A stretch of DNA of 64,000 bases from Rhodocyclales bacterium (GCA_016183655.1 JACPEH010000010.1:1-64000); one strand, 5' to 3'; positions 1-8,278 are shown, counted from the stretch's first letter. Notes: generated from the sequence alone by a model not told the origin. Numbers and translations: made by a program.

Positions 1-193
1 CGCTTGACGTTGCAGATTCAAGTTTCCTTAAACCTTGCTACTTCTGTGCGAGCACTTCAATTTAATCGCAATGTCAGCCGAAGCCAACTTCACAACCAAA
101 CCAAGCACCCACACCTATCGGTTGTCTGGTTTTTAAAGAGCTTGCAAATCAAGAACTTGTCTTTAATTTGCCGTTTCGCGTCAGCGGCGAAGC
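1..193 (-). promoter_or_regulatory. 16S rRNA leader with boxA antitermination site
   Basis: Read on the minus strand this stretch resembles the leader between an rRNA promoter and the 16S gene. A boxA-like GCTCTTTAAA lies at 132-141, followed by a typical betaproteobacterial pre-16S leader. Three rRNA-type promoters lie just upstream (199-490). The 16S gene itself would be left of the window edge. No protein-coding gene is credible here; the short reading frames lack ribosome binding sites. Confidence 0.7.
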
Positions 194-198
194 TGCGC

Positions 199-226
199 AT
201 TGTACAGACTTAATTTACTGCGTCAA
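199..226 (-). promoter_or_regulatory. rRNA promoter, proximal copy
   Basis: On the minus strand: -35 TTGACG (221-226), 16-bp spacer, -10 TACAAT (199-204), then a GCGC-rich discriminator. A GC-rich discriminator with a short spacer is typical of stringently controlled rRNA promoters. Confidence 0.75.
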
Positions 227-330
227 GTCTTTTTTAAAATTTCTCAAAAGACCGACTTCCTTGCCCAACCAAAGCGCAACCATTTGATTTGATTACGTTT
301 TGCCCGCTGCCGAAGCAACGAAAGATGCGC

Positions 331-358
331 ATTGTACAGACTTAATTTACTGCGTCAA
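331..358 (-). promoter_or_regulatory. rRNA promoter, middle copy
   Basis: Same architecture as the proximal copy and exactly 132 bp away: -35 TTGACG (353-358), 16-bp spacer, -10 TACAAT (331-336), GCGC discriminator, with AT-rich sequence upstream that could act as an UP element. Confidence 0.75.
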
Positions 359-462
359 CTCTTTTTCAAAACTTCTCAAAAGACCGACCAATCTGCACAA
401 CCAAAACGTAACCATTTGATTAGATTGCGTTTTGCCAGCTGCCGAAGCAACGAAAGATGCGC

Positions 463-490
463 ATTGTACAGCCCCCAAAGAGACCGTCAA
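463..490 (-). promoter_or_regulatory. rRNA promoter, distal copy
   Basis: -35 TTGACG (485-490), 16-bp spacer of different sequence from the other two copies, -10 TACAAT (463-468), GCGC discriminator. Very AT-rich sequence at about 500-555 lies upstream and may be an UP element. It starts just downstream of the tyrS stop codon. Confidence 0.7.
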
Positions 491-554
491 GACCCTGAAT
501 GTCGTTTTTTTGCGAAATTTTGCAAAATTAACGACAAGTCATTGAATTTAAATA

Positions 555-1754
555 TTACTTAAATTCGACACGCACAAACTTGCGCTTGCCGACCTGCAGC
601 ACCAGCGGCTTGGCGACGGCAAGAACAAGCCCCTTGTCCTCGATCTTCACCCCATCGACCTTGACCCCGCCCTGCTCAATCATGCGCATTGCCTCCGACG
701 TACTGGCGGTCAGCCCAGAAAGTTTCAACACCTGAACGATGGTAGGCGCCACCCCTTGCAACTGGACGACGAAATCCGGGATATCGTCCGGAATCACCCC
801 CTGCCGGAATCGCGCCTCAAAATCTGCCAGCGCATCCTCTGCTGCCCGCTGATCGTGGAAGCGGGCGACCAGCTCCTGGGCCAGAAGCACCTTGACATCC
901 CGCGGGTTGCGACCATCGGCGACTTCCTGGCGTAGTTTCGCAATCTCTGCACTGCCGCGGAACGAAAGCAGGTCGTAGTATCGCCACATCAAAACGTCGG
1001 AAACCGACATCAGCTTACCGAAGATCTCGCGCGCCGGCTCGTTGATGCCGACATAGTTGCCCAAGGACTTGGACATCTTGTTAACACCATCGAGCCCCTC
1101 CAGCAGCGGCATCATGAGGACACACTGGGGTGATTGTCCGTAATGCTTCTGCAGCTCCCGGCCAACCAGCAGGTTGAATTTCTGGTCGGTGCCGCCAAGC
1201 TCGACGTCGGCGCGCATGGCTACCGAGTCATATCCCTGACACAATGGATAGAGGAATTCGTGAATTGCGATTGGCTGACCATTGGCGTAGCGTTTCGAAA
1301 AATCGTCGCGCTCGAGCATCCGCGCCACGGTATGCAGGGCGGCCAGCTTGATCATCCCGGCAGCCCCGATGGGCTCAAACCAGGTCGAGTTGAAGCAGAT
1401 CTCGGTACGCTCCGGATCGAGAATCTTGAACACTTGCTCCTGATAGGTCCGCGCGTTTTCCAGTATCTGTTCACGGGAAAGCGGGGGACGCGTCGTGTTC
1501 TTGCCGGTCGGATCCCCGATCATTCCCGTGAAATCGCCGATCAGGAACATCACATGGTGACCAAGATCCTGAAAATGGCGCAGCTTGTTGATCAGTACGG
1601 TATGCCCGAGATGCAGATCAGGCGCCGTGGGATCGAATCCGGCTTTCACCCGCAACGGGCGCCCCGTCTTCAGCTTCTCAACCAGCTCGGCCTCGATCAG
1701 CAGCTCATCGGCCCCTCGCTTGATCAGATCCAGAGATTCTTCCAGTGCGCGCAT
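555..1754 (-). CDS. tyrS: tyrosyl-tRNA synthetase
   Basis: Class I aminoacyl-tRNA synthetase that charges tRNA-Tyr in the cytoplasm. The 399-residue protein has the HIGH-type motif HLGH at residues 48-51, the tyrosine/tRNA pocket around residues 165-195, the KMSKS loop at 226-230 and a C-terminal S4-like RNA-binding region (about 335-399). The length fits the longer bacterial TyrRS group. It reads towards the rRNA operon at the left edge and is divergent from the M23 peptidase gene at 1841. Intact and confidently identified. Confidence 0.97.
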   Translation of the reverse strand: MRALEESLDLIKRGADELLIEAELVEKLKTGRPLRVKAGFDPTAPDLHLGHTVLINKLRHFQDLGHHVMFLIGDFTGMIGDPTGKNTTRPPLSREQILENARTYQEQVFKILDPERTEICFNSTWFEPIGAAGMIKLAALHTVARMLERDDFSKRYANGQPIAIHEFLYPLCQGYDSVAMRADVELGGTDQKFNLLVGRELQKHYGQSPQCVLMMPLLEGLDGVNKMSKSLGNYVGINEPAREIFGKLMSVSDVLMWRYYDLLSFRGSAEIAKLRQEVADGRNPRDVKVLLAQELVARFHDQRAAEDALADFEARFRQGVIPDDIPDFVVQLQGVAPTIVQVLKLSGLTASTSEAMRMIEQGGVKVDGVKIEDKGLVLAVAKPLVLQVGKRKFVRVEFK

Positions 1755-1840
1755 GACTTACCCCAAGGATTGATGCAACCGGTACTGGCCCGGTTAAATA
1801 TTTGTTACACTGCCGCGATCTTTTTTCGGTACCGGCGCCA

Positions 1841-3178
1841 GTGACTAGTCAAAAGAGCCGCATTCTAGCGCAATCACAACTTGTGATCGATCGACTCTCC
1901 CGACACAAGCGGGCTGCAGCTGCTTTTGCCACCGCTTCCGCGTTCGGCGTCGTGACTGCATTCGCCGTCGCGCCGGACAACGACCCGGGGCAAGTTTCTC
2001 TGCAAACGGTTGTCGAGCAACTCAGCATGCCATCGGTGGCGGTGCTCCCCGGGACGGAGCAGGGCTATCTTCGGGAAGAGCGCATCCAGCGCGGAGATAC
2101 CGTAGCGAATCTCCTGTCGCGACTCGGCGTCAACGACAAAGAGGCTTTCGAGTTTCTGCGGACGAACACCACCGCTCAGGTCATTTCACGGCAGTTGCGT
2201 CCGGGTAAGCAGGTAACCGCTCGGACGACCGATACGGGGGAACTGCTGGCGTTGCATTTTCCGGAGAACGGAAAGGATGCATTGATCGTCGTCGAGCGAG
2301 CCCAAGGCGGCTTTACCGCTACTGAACAGCCGCTTGCACTGGAATCCAGAACGATCTTCCGCGCAGGTGAAATCCGCTATTCACTGTTCGGCGCCACGGA
2401 CGCAGCCGGTATTCCCGACAACATCGCAACCCAACTCGCTGAAATATTCGGCGGCGACATCGATTTTCATCGCGACCTGCGCAAAGGGGACCGCTTCAAC
2501 GTTGCCTACGAGATGCTGTACCAGCGGGGACAACCTGTCCGCGGCGGGCGAATCCTGGCGGCGGAGTTCACCAACGACCAGAAGACGTACCAGGCCTACT
2601 GGTATTCGAGTGACAACGGAAAAACCGGTGGTTATTACAGTGCCGAGGGAAAAAGCCTGCGCAAGGCCTTCCTGCGCTCGCCGCTTGAATTTTCTCGAGT
2701 CACCTCCGGCTTTACCAATAACCGCTTCCATCCGGTACTTAATACTTGGCGCGCACACAAAGGCGTCGACTACGGAGCCCCTATTGGTACACGAGTCCGC
2801 TCGGTTGCCGACGGCACGGTGGAATTTGCCGGACGACAAGGCGGTTACGGCAACCTTCTGCTGATCCGTCACCACGGCACCTACACGACGGCCTACGGCC
2901 ACTTGAACGGTTTTGCTGCCGGCATACGCAAGGGCGCCCGCGTCGCCCAGGGTGACACGATCGGCTATGTCGGACAGACCGGGCTCGCATCCGGCCCTCA
3001 CCTGCACTACGAATTTCGGGTACGGGAGCAGCAGGTCAACCCGCTTACCGTCACCTTGCCGACTGCACCTCCGCTGGGCGCCGCTGATGCAGCACGGTTT
3101 CAGGCAACCGCCGAACCGCTGCGCGCGCAGATTCAGTTGACGCGAGAATCGGCCGGCGTTGCGCTCGCCATGGAGTAG
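1841..3178 (+). CDS. M23 family murein endopeptidase (LytM domain)
   Basis: Probable periplasmic or inner-membrane-anchored peptidoglycan hydrolase cutting peptide cross-links. An N-terminal hydrophobic segment (about residues 25-42 from the GTG start) is followed by an OapA/LysM-like region, then a LytM domain with the zinc ligands H-x3-D (AHKGVD, about residue 306) and H-x-H (PHLHYEF, about 387). These metal ligands are intact, so it should be catalytically active, unlike EnvC-type activators. The start is uncertain: an in-frame TTG at 1802 would add 13 residues but overlaps the likely promoter; GTG 1841 gives a more usual N-terminus. Divergent from tyrS. Confidence 0.88.
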   Translation: MTSQKSRILAQSQLVIDRLSRHKRAAAAFATASAFGVVTAFAVAPDNDPGQVSLQTVVEQLSMPSVAVLPGTEQGYLREERIQRGDTVANLLSRLGVNDKEAFEFLRTNTTAQVISRQLRPGKQVTARTTDTGELLALHFPENGKDALIVVERAQGGFTATEQPLALESRTIFRAGEIRYSLFGATDAAGIPDNIATQLAEIFGGDIDFHRDLRKGDRFNVAYEMLYQRGQPVRGGRILAAEFTNDQKTYQAYWYSSDNGKTGGYYSAEGKSLRKAFLRSPLEFSRVTSGFTNNRFHPVLNTWRAHKGVDYGAPIGTRVRSVADGTVEFAGRQGGYGNLLLIRHHGTYTTAYGHLNGFAAGIRKGARVAQGDTIGYVGQTGLASGPHLHYEFRVREQQVNPLTVTLPTAPPLGAADAARFQATAEPLRAQIQLTRESAGVALAME

Positions 3179-3200
3179 CCTGCGGGGCACATCCGTTCAG

Positions 3201-3240
3201 AGAATGAAAAAGGCGGCCAAACGGCCGCCTTTTTCATTCT
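3201..3240. terminator. bidirectional rho-independent terminator
   Basis: Perfect 18-bp inverted repeat with a 4-nt loop, with A-tract and T-tract built into the two arms, so it works in both directions. It sits between the convergent M23 peptidase gene and erpA. Confidence 0.9.
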
Positions 3241-3254
3241 GCACAATACGTCAA

Positions 3255-3605
3255 TCAAGCCGAGAAAGACGAACCACACCCGCAGGTAGAAGATGCATTC
3301 GGGTTCTTGATAACGAACTGGGAGCCTTCCAAGCCTTCCGTATAGTCAATTTCAGCACCGACGAGATATTGATAGCTCATCGGATCAACCAAAAGGGTTA
3401 CGCCGTTTTTCTCAAGCGTCGTATCGTCATCGTTGGCCACTTCATCGAACGTAAACCCGTACTGAAAGCCCGAGCAACCGCCTCCGGTCACGAATACCCG
3501 AAGCTTGAGTTCGGCATTGCCTTCCTCCTCGATCAATTCCTTGACCTTGCTGGCAGCCGCGTCAGTGAAAATAAACGGGGACGGCATTTCGGTAACTGCA
3601 TTCAT
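3255..3605 (-). CDS. erpA: iron-sulfur cluster insertion protein ErpA
   Basis: A-type Fe-S carrier that delivers clusters to apoproteins (in E. coli those of isoprenoid synthesis). The 116-residue protein carries the three conserved cysteines: C44 in [10 protein letters not shown] and C108/C110 in STCGCGSSF. Length and motifs match the ErpA/IscA family; assignment to ErpA rather than IscA rests on the lack of an isc operon here and on the betaproteobacterial gene order with bactofilin. It is the last gene of a leftward run after bactofilin and ends at the bidirectional terminator. Confidence 0.93.
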   Translation of the reverse strand: MNAVTEMPSPFIFTDAAASKVKELIEEEGNAELKLRVFVTGGGCSGFQYGFTFDEVANDDDTTLEKNGVTLLVDPMSYQYLVGAEIDYTEGLEGSQFVIKNPNASSTCGCGSSFSA

Positions 3606-3635
3606 GCTTTGCTCCTGATACTCGACAAATCTTAA

Positions 3636-4040
3636 TCAATTGGCGCTTGCCGCAAGCTTCAGCTCAACGGTTCTGGCGCTAGTCTGGTGGACAAGGCGCC
3701 CCTGCACAACTGCACCTTGTTGCATCTCCAGATGGTGATATTCCACATCGCCTGTGACACGTGCGCTCGGCTGAAGTTCAAGCGAGTCGCTGGCACTGAC
3801 CGGTCCGACCACGGTGCCGTTGATCACAACATGTGCGACATCGATCTGCCCCTCGATGCGGGCCTGCTCACTGATAACGAGCGTACTGGCGACGCCTTTA
3901 TCAGCACTGACGTTGCCCTTGATTTCGCCGTCAACCCGCAAGCCGCCACTAAACGTTACATTACCTTCGATCCGCGTACCCGCGCCAATCAGGCTGTCGA
4001 TCTTGTTTTGCGGTTTGCTGCTCGGATTCCTGCCAAACAT
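3636..4040 (-). CDS. bactofilin family polymer-forming protein
   Basis: 134-residue cytoskeletal protein of the bactofilin (DUF583) family, which forms nucleotide-independent filaments at the inner membrane and organises cell-wall or polar functions. The central ~90 residues show the short hydrophobic/glycine repeats of the beta-helix core (for example GTRIEGNVTFSGGLRVDGE) with short polar ends. It lies between the DUF6776 gene and erpA on the same strand with small gaps, so probably co-transcribed. The specific role here is unknown. Confidence 0.9.
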   Translation of the reverse strand: MFGRNPSSKPQNKIDSLIGAGTRIEGNVTFSGGLRVDGEIKGNVSADKGVASTLVISEQARIEGQIDVAHVVINGTVVGPVSASDSLELQPSARVTGDVEYHHLEMQQGAVVQGRLVHQTSARTVELKLAASAN

Positions 4041-4055
4041 TCTGGATCCCTCCGT

Positions 4056-4820
4056 TCAGAGGTTGATGGTCTGCCGAGCCCGCACCACACCTTCCTGGAG
4101 TATGCGCACCTCGACACTCTTCAAGACGGCCCCGGAGGGAACCGGCAAAACCCCTTCAGCGCGCTGGAAATGCTTAACCTCCAGCCGGTATCGCTGAACG
4201 TTCGGATCGCTCCCGGAAGGGTAGGTGATCATAGCATCTTTGCCCCCCTGCTGCACTTTCAGGACGAACTGCAAGTCCCCGCGAAACTCTTTCTGCTGGC
4301 GCGTTGCGTTATGTACCAGCAGCATTCGATAACGATACTGACCGCCTGGCACCTCGGGCTCAACCCGGAAACGGTTGATCCGCAGCCCCGGCTCTCCGCC
4401 ACTGGCATTGTCGGGAACAAGCCCCTCGAAAAACGCCAGATCCTGCTTAAGGGACGCATTTTCCGCCTCCAGTGAGCGGACCTGCAGCGCCAGTTGCTGC
4501 TGCGCAGCGCGCTCGATCTTCAAATTGCTGTCTGCTGCGCTCGCCACTCCACGGACAGATGACAATTCGGTCTCAAGCTGCGTCAAGCGACCGCGCAACT
4601 CGGCAAGTGCGTCGGCGCTGGACTTGCTATCGAAACCGGCGATACTGCGCCCGGCATCGTAGACCCATGCGGCACCGGCCAACGATACGGAGAGCAGCGC
4701 GACCACCGCCAAGGCGCGCCAGTACCAGGCAACATGAGTACGGACCGCGACCTTCGGGGCGCTGATCCCGAAGCGCTGACGCAATCGCTTCAACCTTAGG
4801 GCAGCACCGGAACCTGCCAT
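4056..4820 (-). CDS. DUF6776-type membrane-anchored coiled-coil protein
   Basis: 254-residue protein of unknown function: one transmembrane helix at about residues 32-52 (ALAVVALLSVSLAGAAWVY), then a coiled coil (about 70-130) and a C-terminal beta-rich domain presumably in the periplasm. The start ATG at 4820 is chosen because GAGGAG lies about 11 bases upstream; a longer frame to 4886 is only an extension. The start overlaps the 3' end of the argC remnant in a different frame. This gene beside bactofilin is a recurrent betaproteobacterial arrangement, suggesting an envelope-linked role (inference). Confidence 0.75.
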   Translation of the reverse strand: MAGSGAALRLKRLRQRFGISAPKVAVRTHVAWYWRALAVVALLSVSLAGAAWVYDAGRSIAGFDSKSSADALAELRGRLTQLETELSSVRGVASAADSNLKIERAAQQQLALQVRSLEAENASLKQDLAFFEGLVPDNASGGEPGLRINRFRVEPEVPGGQYRYRMLLVHNATRQQKEFRGDLQFVLKVQQGGKDAMITYPSGSDPNVQRYRLEVKHFQRAEGVLPVPSGAVLKSVEVRILQEGVVRARQTINL

Positions 4821-4936
4821 AGGCCAGTGGTCTCCTCTATTTCGAACACGATGCTCATATCTAGTACGGCCTGCCCGACCGCCCACTTGGGCACGGCGAC
4901 ACCACCCATTTCACCGGCGAAAGCAATCCCGATCAC
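4796..4936 (-). pseudogene. argC: remnant of argC (N-acetyl-gamma-glutamyl-phosphate reductase)
   Basis: A 46-codon open frame starting at GTG 4936 with a very good ribosome site (GAGGAGGT, 5 bases before the start). Its last ~30 codons read like the C-terminus of ArgC: AVGQAVLDMSIVFE, then ETTGLWQVPVLP, to be compared with the family ending GAxGQAVQNMN...ETTGL...LLP. The first ~10 codons (MIGIAFAGEMGG) vaguely recall the ArgC nucleotide-binding start, but the roughly 270 residues between, including the catalytic cysteine, are missing. The place, between rpsI and the DUF6776 gene, is where argC sits in many relatives. Interpretation: an in-frame internal deletion; the retained 3' end also holds the downstream gene's ribosome site. 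It cannot be an active reductase. Confidence 0.6.
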
Positions 4937-4988
4937 TGCCGACCTCCTCTAGAGACCAGGAATCATAATCGCCGGGCTCATGAAAAAC

Positions 4989-5014
4989 AAAAAGCCGCCC
5001 ACGGGCGGCTTTTT
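4989..5014 (-). terminator. terminator of the rplM-rpsI operon
   Basis: GC-rich inverted repeat (AAAAAGCCGCC / GGCGGCTTTTT) directly after the rpsI stop, followed on the minus strand by a T-run. Confidence 0.88.
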
Positions 5015-5028
5015 GCAGCACAGCGCGA

Positions 5029-5421
5029 CTAGCGCTTCGAGAACTGCTTGCGGCGGCGGGCCTTGTGCAGACCAACCTTCTTACGTTCGACTTCACGTGC
5101 GTCGCGCGTAACGAAGCCGGCCTTCGACAATGCAGGCTTGAGAGCTGCATCGTACTCGATCAGCGCACGGGTGATGCCATGACGGACTGCTCCGGCCTGA
5201 CCGGATTCGCCACCACCATCAACGTTCACCATGATGTCGAAGGTATTGAGATGCTCGACCAGCTCCAGCGGCTGGCGAACAACCATGCGACCAGTTTCGC
5301 GGGAGAAGAAAACGTCGATCGGCTTGCCGTTGACGACGATAGCGCCGCCACCACGCTTCATGAAGACACGGGCAACCGCACTTTTGCGACGACCAGTACC
5401 GTAGAAATAGTTTTCAGCCAT
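5029..5421 (-). CDS. rpsI: 30S ribosomal protein S9
   Basis: 130-residue S9, whose C-terminal tail contacts P-site tRNA. The typical start [19 protein letters not shown] and the basic tail ending RRRKQFSKR are both present. The start is ATG 5421; the frame is open further upstream but that part is not S9. It lies 10 bp after rplM, the usual two-gene operon. Confidence 0.98.
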   Translation of the reverse strand: MAENYFYGTGRRKSAVARVFMKRGGGAIVVNGKPIDVFFSRETGRMVVRQPLELVEHLNTFDIMVNVDGGGESGQAGAVRHGITRALIEYDAALKPALSKAGFVTRDAREVERKKVGLHKARRRKQFSKR

Positions 5422-5431
5422 CTGACGCCCC

Positions 5432-5860
5432 TTAGATTTCCAGAACTTTCGGCTGCTGCGCGCTGTGCGGATGAGCGCCACCGGCGTAGCACTTCATCTT
5501 CTTCAGCATGGCATAGCCCAGCGGGCCTTTCGGCAACATGCCCTTCACGGCCTTTTCCAGGACGCGCGACGGGAAACGCTGCTGCAGCTTGGTGAAATTG
5601 GTTTCGTAGATACCACCCGGGTAGCCCGAGTGACGGAAATACTTCTTGTCATCAGCCTTGTTGCCGGTGACCTTGATCTTGTCGACGTTCACGACGACGA
5701 TGAAATCGCCGGTATCAACGTGCGGCGTGTAGATCGCCTTGTGCTTGCCGCGCAGACGGCGGGCGATCTCGGTAGCGAGGCGGCCGAGCACCTTGTCTGT
5801 GGCATCGACCACAAACCACTCGCGCGTCACCTCATGTGGCTTGGCGGAAAATGTCTTCAT
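5432..5860 (-). CDS. rplM: 50S ribosomal protein L13
   Basis: 142-residue L13, an early-assembly 23S rRNA-binding protein. The start [11 protein letters not shown] and the conserved [16 protein letters not shown] and [10 protein letters not shown] segments are present. First gene of the rplM-rpsI operon, with its own promoter at 5902-5931. The frame is open further upstream, but those extra codons run through that promoter and a terminator and are not part of L13. Confidence 0.98.
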   Translation of the reverse strand: MKTFSAKPHEVTREWFVVDATDKVLGRLATEIARRLRGKHKAIYTPHVDTGDFIVVVNVDKIKVTGNKADDKKYFRHSGYPGGIYETNFTKLQQRFPSRVLEKAVKGMLPKGPLGYAMLKKMKCYAGGAHPHSAQQPKVLEI

Positions 5861-5901
5861 TGGCGCCCTCTTAGTCGAGCCTTGATTACGGAAAGCCGCG
5901 C

Positions 5902-5931
5902 ATTCTATGCCATGTCCCCGGAGACTGTCAA
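5902..5931 (-). promoter_or_regulatory. sigma-70 promoter of rplM-rpsI
   Basis: On the minus strand: TTGACA (5926-5931), 18-bp spacer, TAGAAT (5902-5907), GCGC-rich discriminator, about 40 bp before the rplM start. It lies downstream of an intrinsic terminator, so rplM is insulated from upstream transcription. Confidence 0.7.
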
Positions 5932-5950
5932 ACGATTGCGCGAAGAACCC

Positions 5951-5979
5951 AAAAAAAACGCGACTCACAGGGAGTCGCG
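5951..5979 (-). terminator. strong intrinsic terminator upstream of rplM
   Basis: 8-bp GC-rich stem (CGCGACTC / GAGTCGCG) with a 5-nt loop and eight Ts on the minus strand. No protein gene ends here, so it should terminate a non-coding transcript from the right. Confidence 0.85.
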
Positions 5980-6132
5980 CTAAATCCACACCAAAGGAGG
6001 AGGGTGGAGGAGACAAGCTGAAGACATTCGAAACCGCACAACGCATTGGATCGAACATCAAGTTGAATGAATTATGAACGCAGGAACAAGCAAAAGCAAG
6101 GACTATTTGTGCATCGCACTAAGTCTTGATGT
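5951..6132 (-). ncRNA. candidate trans-acting small RNA with anti-Shine-Dalgarno motifs
   Basis: The ~370-bp gap between rplM and the OsmC gene has no credible protein gene but ends in a strong minus-strand terminator (5951-5979). Just 5' of the terminator the transcript would read CTCCTCC and CTCCTCC (complement of 5991-6012), two C-rich stretches complementary to ribosome binding sites, a hallmark of Hfq-type riboregulators. An FNR-like palindrome is at 6167-6180, and a TTTATT-like -10 near 6140-6145 would place the start near 6132, giving about 180 nt. The 5' end is inferred only. Confidence 0.45.
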
Positions 6133-6166
6133 ATTTCGCAATAAATAAAGCTTATTATTAATAATA

Positions 6167-6180
6167 ATGACCTAAATCAA
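6167..6180. promoter_or_regulatory. FNR/CRP-family-like site
   Basis: ATGAC-CTAA-ATCAA, 8 of 10 matches to the TTGAT-N4-ATCAA consensus with one perfect half-site. It is centred about 41 bp upstream of the inferred start of the candidate small RNA, the class II activator spacing. It is too far from the OsmC promoter (about 150 bp) to be its activator site. Confidence 0.35.
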
Positions 6181-6288
6181 TAGCTTATAAAAACACTACC
6201 GAACTGATTTACTAATAAAAAACACAAACCTGGCACACATCTTCTCTATCAAACAACCGTATTGATGCAACGCACCATTTGCCAGCGC

Positions 6289-6317
6289 TTGGAGGGAAGA
6301 ACTGACCCCGATAAAAT
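6289..6317 (+). promoter_or_regulatory. sigma-70-like promoter of the OsmC gene
   Basis: TTGGAG (6289-6294), 17-bp spacer, TAAAAT (6312-6317), about 33 bp before the OsmC start codon. Confidence 0.45.
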
Positions 6318-6349
6318 CCGTCCGTTTCTCATTCGGCAATGGACAGACG

Positions 6350-6769
6350 ATGGAGTGCAAGATCAAATGGGCTGGCGAAGGCATGTCTTTCAACGCCAAA
6401 ACAGGCAGCGGACATACGCTGGTCATGGACGGGGCGCCAGAAGCGGGGGGGCAGAACCTCGGGCCGCGCCCGATGGAACTGGTGCTGGCCGGCACAGGCG
6501 GCTGTACGGCTTTTGACGTCGTATTGATTCTAAAGAAGGGCCGGCACGATATTCACGATTGCGAGGTATCCCTCTCGGCAGAGCGTGCAGAAACCGACCC
6601 GAAGGTCTTTACCCGGATCCACTTCCACTTTACGGTTACCGGCAAAGGGTTGAAGAAGGAAATAGTCGCCCGGGCCATCGAGCTATCCAAGGATAAGTAT
6701 TGCTCGGCGTCGATCATGCTTGGCAAGACAGCTGAAATCACTCACGACTTCGAGATCATCGAAGCCTGA
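6350..6769 (+). CDS. OsmC/YhfA family peroxide-reducing protein
   Basis: 139-residue protein of the OsmC superfamily; members reduce organic hydroperoxides with a redox cysteine pair. The two conserved cysteines are visible: C52 in GTGGCTAFD and C118 in DKYCSAS. Length and the absence of the longer Ohr N-terminus point to the YhfA-like branch, whose physiological substrate is not established. Single gene with its own promoter, convergent with coq7. Confidence 0.88.
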   Translation: MECKIKWAGEGMSFNAKTGSGHTLVMDGAPEAGGQNLGPRPMELVLAGTGGCTAFDVVLILKKGRHDIHDCEVSLSAERAETDPKVFTRIHFHFTVTGKGLKKEIVARAIELSKDKYCSASIMLGKTAEITHDFEIIEA

Positions 6770-6790
6770 CCCAAGCATCTGCACGGCCCT

Positions 6791-7414
6791 CTACAAGCGA
6801 TAGGAAACCTGCGTCATCACCCGCGAGGCCGCCCGCATGAGCATCCTCGCGGACCCGGGAAGCTCGACCGCCCCCAAGCGAACAGCCGTGGCCGCATGCG
6901 ACAATTCGTCGGTCCGCATTTGCGCAACGATTTCCCGCGACTTACGGTCATTAATCGGCAGGCGCCCGAGATGGTCGTCAAGATGCGCGCCAACCTGGCG
7001 CTCGGTCTCCGCAAGAAACCCAAGATTCCAGCGGTCGCCAAAAACCCCGGCGAAGGCTCCGATGGCTAGCGCGCCGCCGTACCACAACGGATTCAGCAAG
7101 CTCTTGCGCCCACCCAACTCGGCGATTCGTCGCTCAGTCCACGCCAGATGCTCGGTTTCTTCCTGCGCGGCCTTTGCCAACTCGGCACGAATCCCGGGGT
7201 TGCACGATACGAACGCCTGCCCCTGATAGAGCGCCTGCGCACACACTTCCCCGACGTGATTCACCCGCATCAATGCCGCCGCATGCCGCCGCTCGCCTTG
7301 GTCGAGCTCAGCCTCGGGAAGCCCTTCCCCGGGGACCGGGCGAAAGCTCGACGCCGGCCCGACGACTGCACGCAAAGCCTTGTCGAACTCAATGATCAAG
7401 CGGTCGACGCTCAT
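6791..7414 (-). CDS. coq7: 2-polyprenyl-3-methyl-6-methoxy-1,4-benzoquinone monooxygenase
   Basis: Di-iron hydroxylase of ubiquinone biosynthesis, adding the C6 hydroxyl at the inner membrane. The 207-residue protein has the carboxylate/histidine ligand motifs of the ferritin-like fold: HVGEVCAQALYQ, EETEHLAW and RTDELSHA. The glycine/alanine-rich central helix (GGALAIGAFAGVFGDRWNLG) fits membrane association. Monocistronic by position. No gene could be supported in the 270 bp to its right (7415-7684). Confidence 0.95.
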   Translation of the reverse strand: MSVDRLIIEFDKALRAVVGPASSFRPVPGEGLPEAELDQGERRHAAALMRVNHVGEVCAQALYQGQAFVSCNPGIRAELAKAAQEETEHLAWTERRIAELGGRKSLLNPLWYGGALAIGAFAGVFGDRWNLGFLAETERQVGAHLDDHLGRLPINDRKSREIVAQMRTDELSHAATAVRLGAVELPGSARMLMRAASRVMTQVSYRL

Positions 7415-7684
7415 TCAGGACTCCTACACCTTGCCAACCGAGATTAATTGCCCCAGGCACATCCGGCCAAGAGGAAAATGCCGTGCAACACAACGAGCCC
7501 CTGATCTTGCACAAACGATACTTGATCTCGCATCCGGGCTTCGGCCACCGCCGCCCGGTCATTGCACGCGTGACGGCTTGCCAGAAATAATGATTCGCAC
7601 TACCCCAGGCGGGAAGTGCAGCCCCTCCCCGCCGCCACAATCACATCGCCCCGGCCACCCGCAGCGGGGTGCGGCAAGAAGAAA

Positions 7685-8278
7685 TCAACGCACGACAGCG
7701 GCAGGATTGCCCTTCGGAAGAACGCGACGAGCCCCCTCCGTATCGGAGACCGTCCCACCGGCGGAACAAAAATAGTCCCTGAACAGCGCCGCATGGTGCC
7801 GATTCAGACTGTTTTCGGAAATTTTCACCCACTGGCTGTTGCGGGCCTTCGCCCAGCTGCCATCGGGCCGGCCGAAGGCGTAGAGCCGGCGCTCCGCAGT
7901 AGCACAGCGCATTCCTTCGTAGCTAACGTTTCTGGCGCCTCCCGGGCTGGTCACCACCAGGGTATAGCGCACCACTTCGTCAGCACCGAAGGTAACGGAC
8001 TGTTCATCAATCATGAACGTGTTGTCGCTCAACGCACCGACATCGATCGAGATCAGGTGTTTTAGATCGGGAGCAGGCGGTAGCTGATGCTGGATTTCGA
8101 CCCACGGCTTCTCATCGAAGTTATCCGCCCGATCGCCCACAATCGATTTCCGAAGCAACTCGTAGTCCTCCGGTCCCGCCGCGCGCGCCCCCGAGGAAAG
8201 CACAAACAGCAGCATTGGAACTGCCAGACCGGCGAACGCGTTCCGCCAACCGGTTTCACTCACCGTCAACACCCTCAC
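7685..8278 (-). CDS. CNP1-like family exported protein
   Basis: 197-residue protein with an N-terminal signal-type segment (about residues 13-33) and similarity in layout to the CNP1 (cryptic neisserial protein 1) family, whose function is unknown. The body contains a [11 protein letters not shown] start after the signal, and two cysteines (MRCATAERR and YFCSAGG) that could form a disulfide in the periplasm. Its start overlaps the end of rppH by 23 bp, so the two are probably translated from one message. Family assignment is from memory of the rppH-CNP1 neighbourhood and sequence style. Confidence 0.7.
   Translation of the reverse strand: MRVLTVSETGWRNAFAGLAVPMLLFVLSSGARAAGPEDYELLRKSIVGDRADNFDEKPWVEIQHQLPPAPDLKHLISIDVGALSDNTFMIDEQSVTFGADEVVRYTLVVTSPGGARNVSYEGMRCATAERRLYAFGRPDGSWAKARNSQWVKISENSLNRHHAALFRDYFCSAGGTVSDTEGARRVLPKGNPAAVVR

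Larger units (their letters stand above)
194..470. repeat. 132-bp tandem repeat carrying rRNA promoters
   Basis: The unit at 194-325 recurs at 326-457 and begins a third time at 458 (only the -10 end matches there). Units are near-identical with scattered substitutions. Each carries one promoter core, so the duplication multiplies promoters in front of one rRNA operon. Confidence 0.8.

Noticed and set aside
1760-1811. Promoter of the M23 peptidase gene (TTGATG ... TTAAAT or TACACT)
   Set aside because: Several overlapping weak hexamer pairs; none clearly better, so not listed as a feature.
4821-4886. Upstream extension of the DUF6776 protein
   Set aside because: No ribosome site at 4886, sequence not membrane-protein-like, and it would run through the argC remnant; ATG 4820 has GAGGAG upstream.
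6196-6495. 99-codon minus-strand frame in the rplM-OsmC interval
   Set aside because: Mostly antisense to the OsmC gene and its promoter; no ribosome site.
7415-7684. Possible small gene on the minus strand between the CNP1-like gene and coq7
   Set aside because: Frames with helical look exist but none has a ribosome site or recognisable family; no hairpin terminator or tRNA-like fold was seen.
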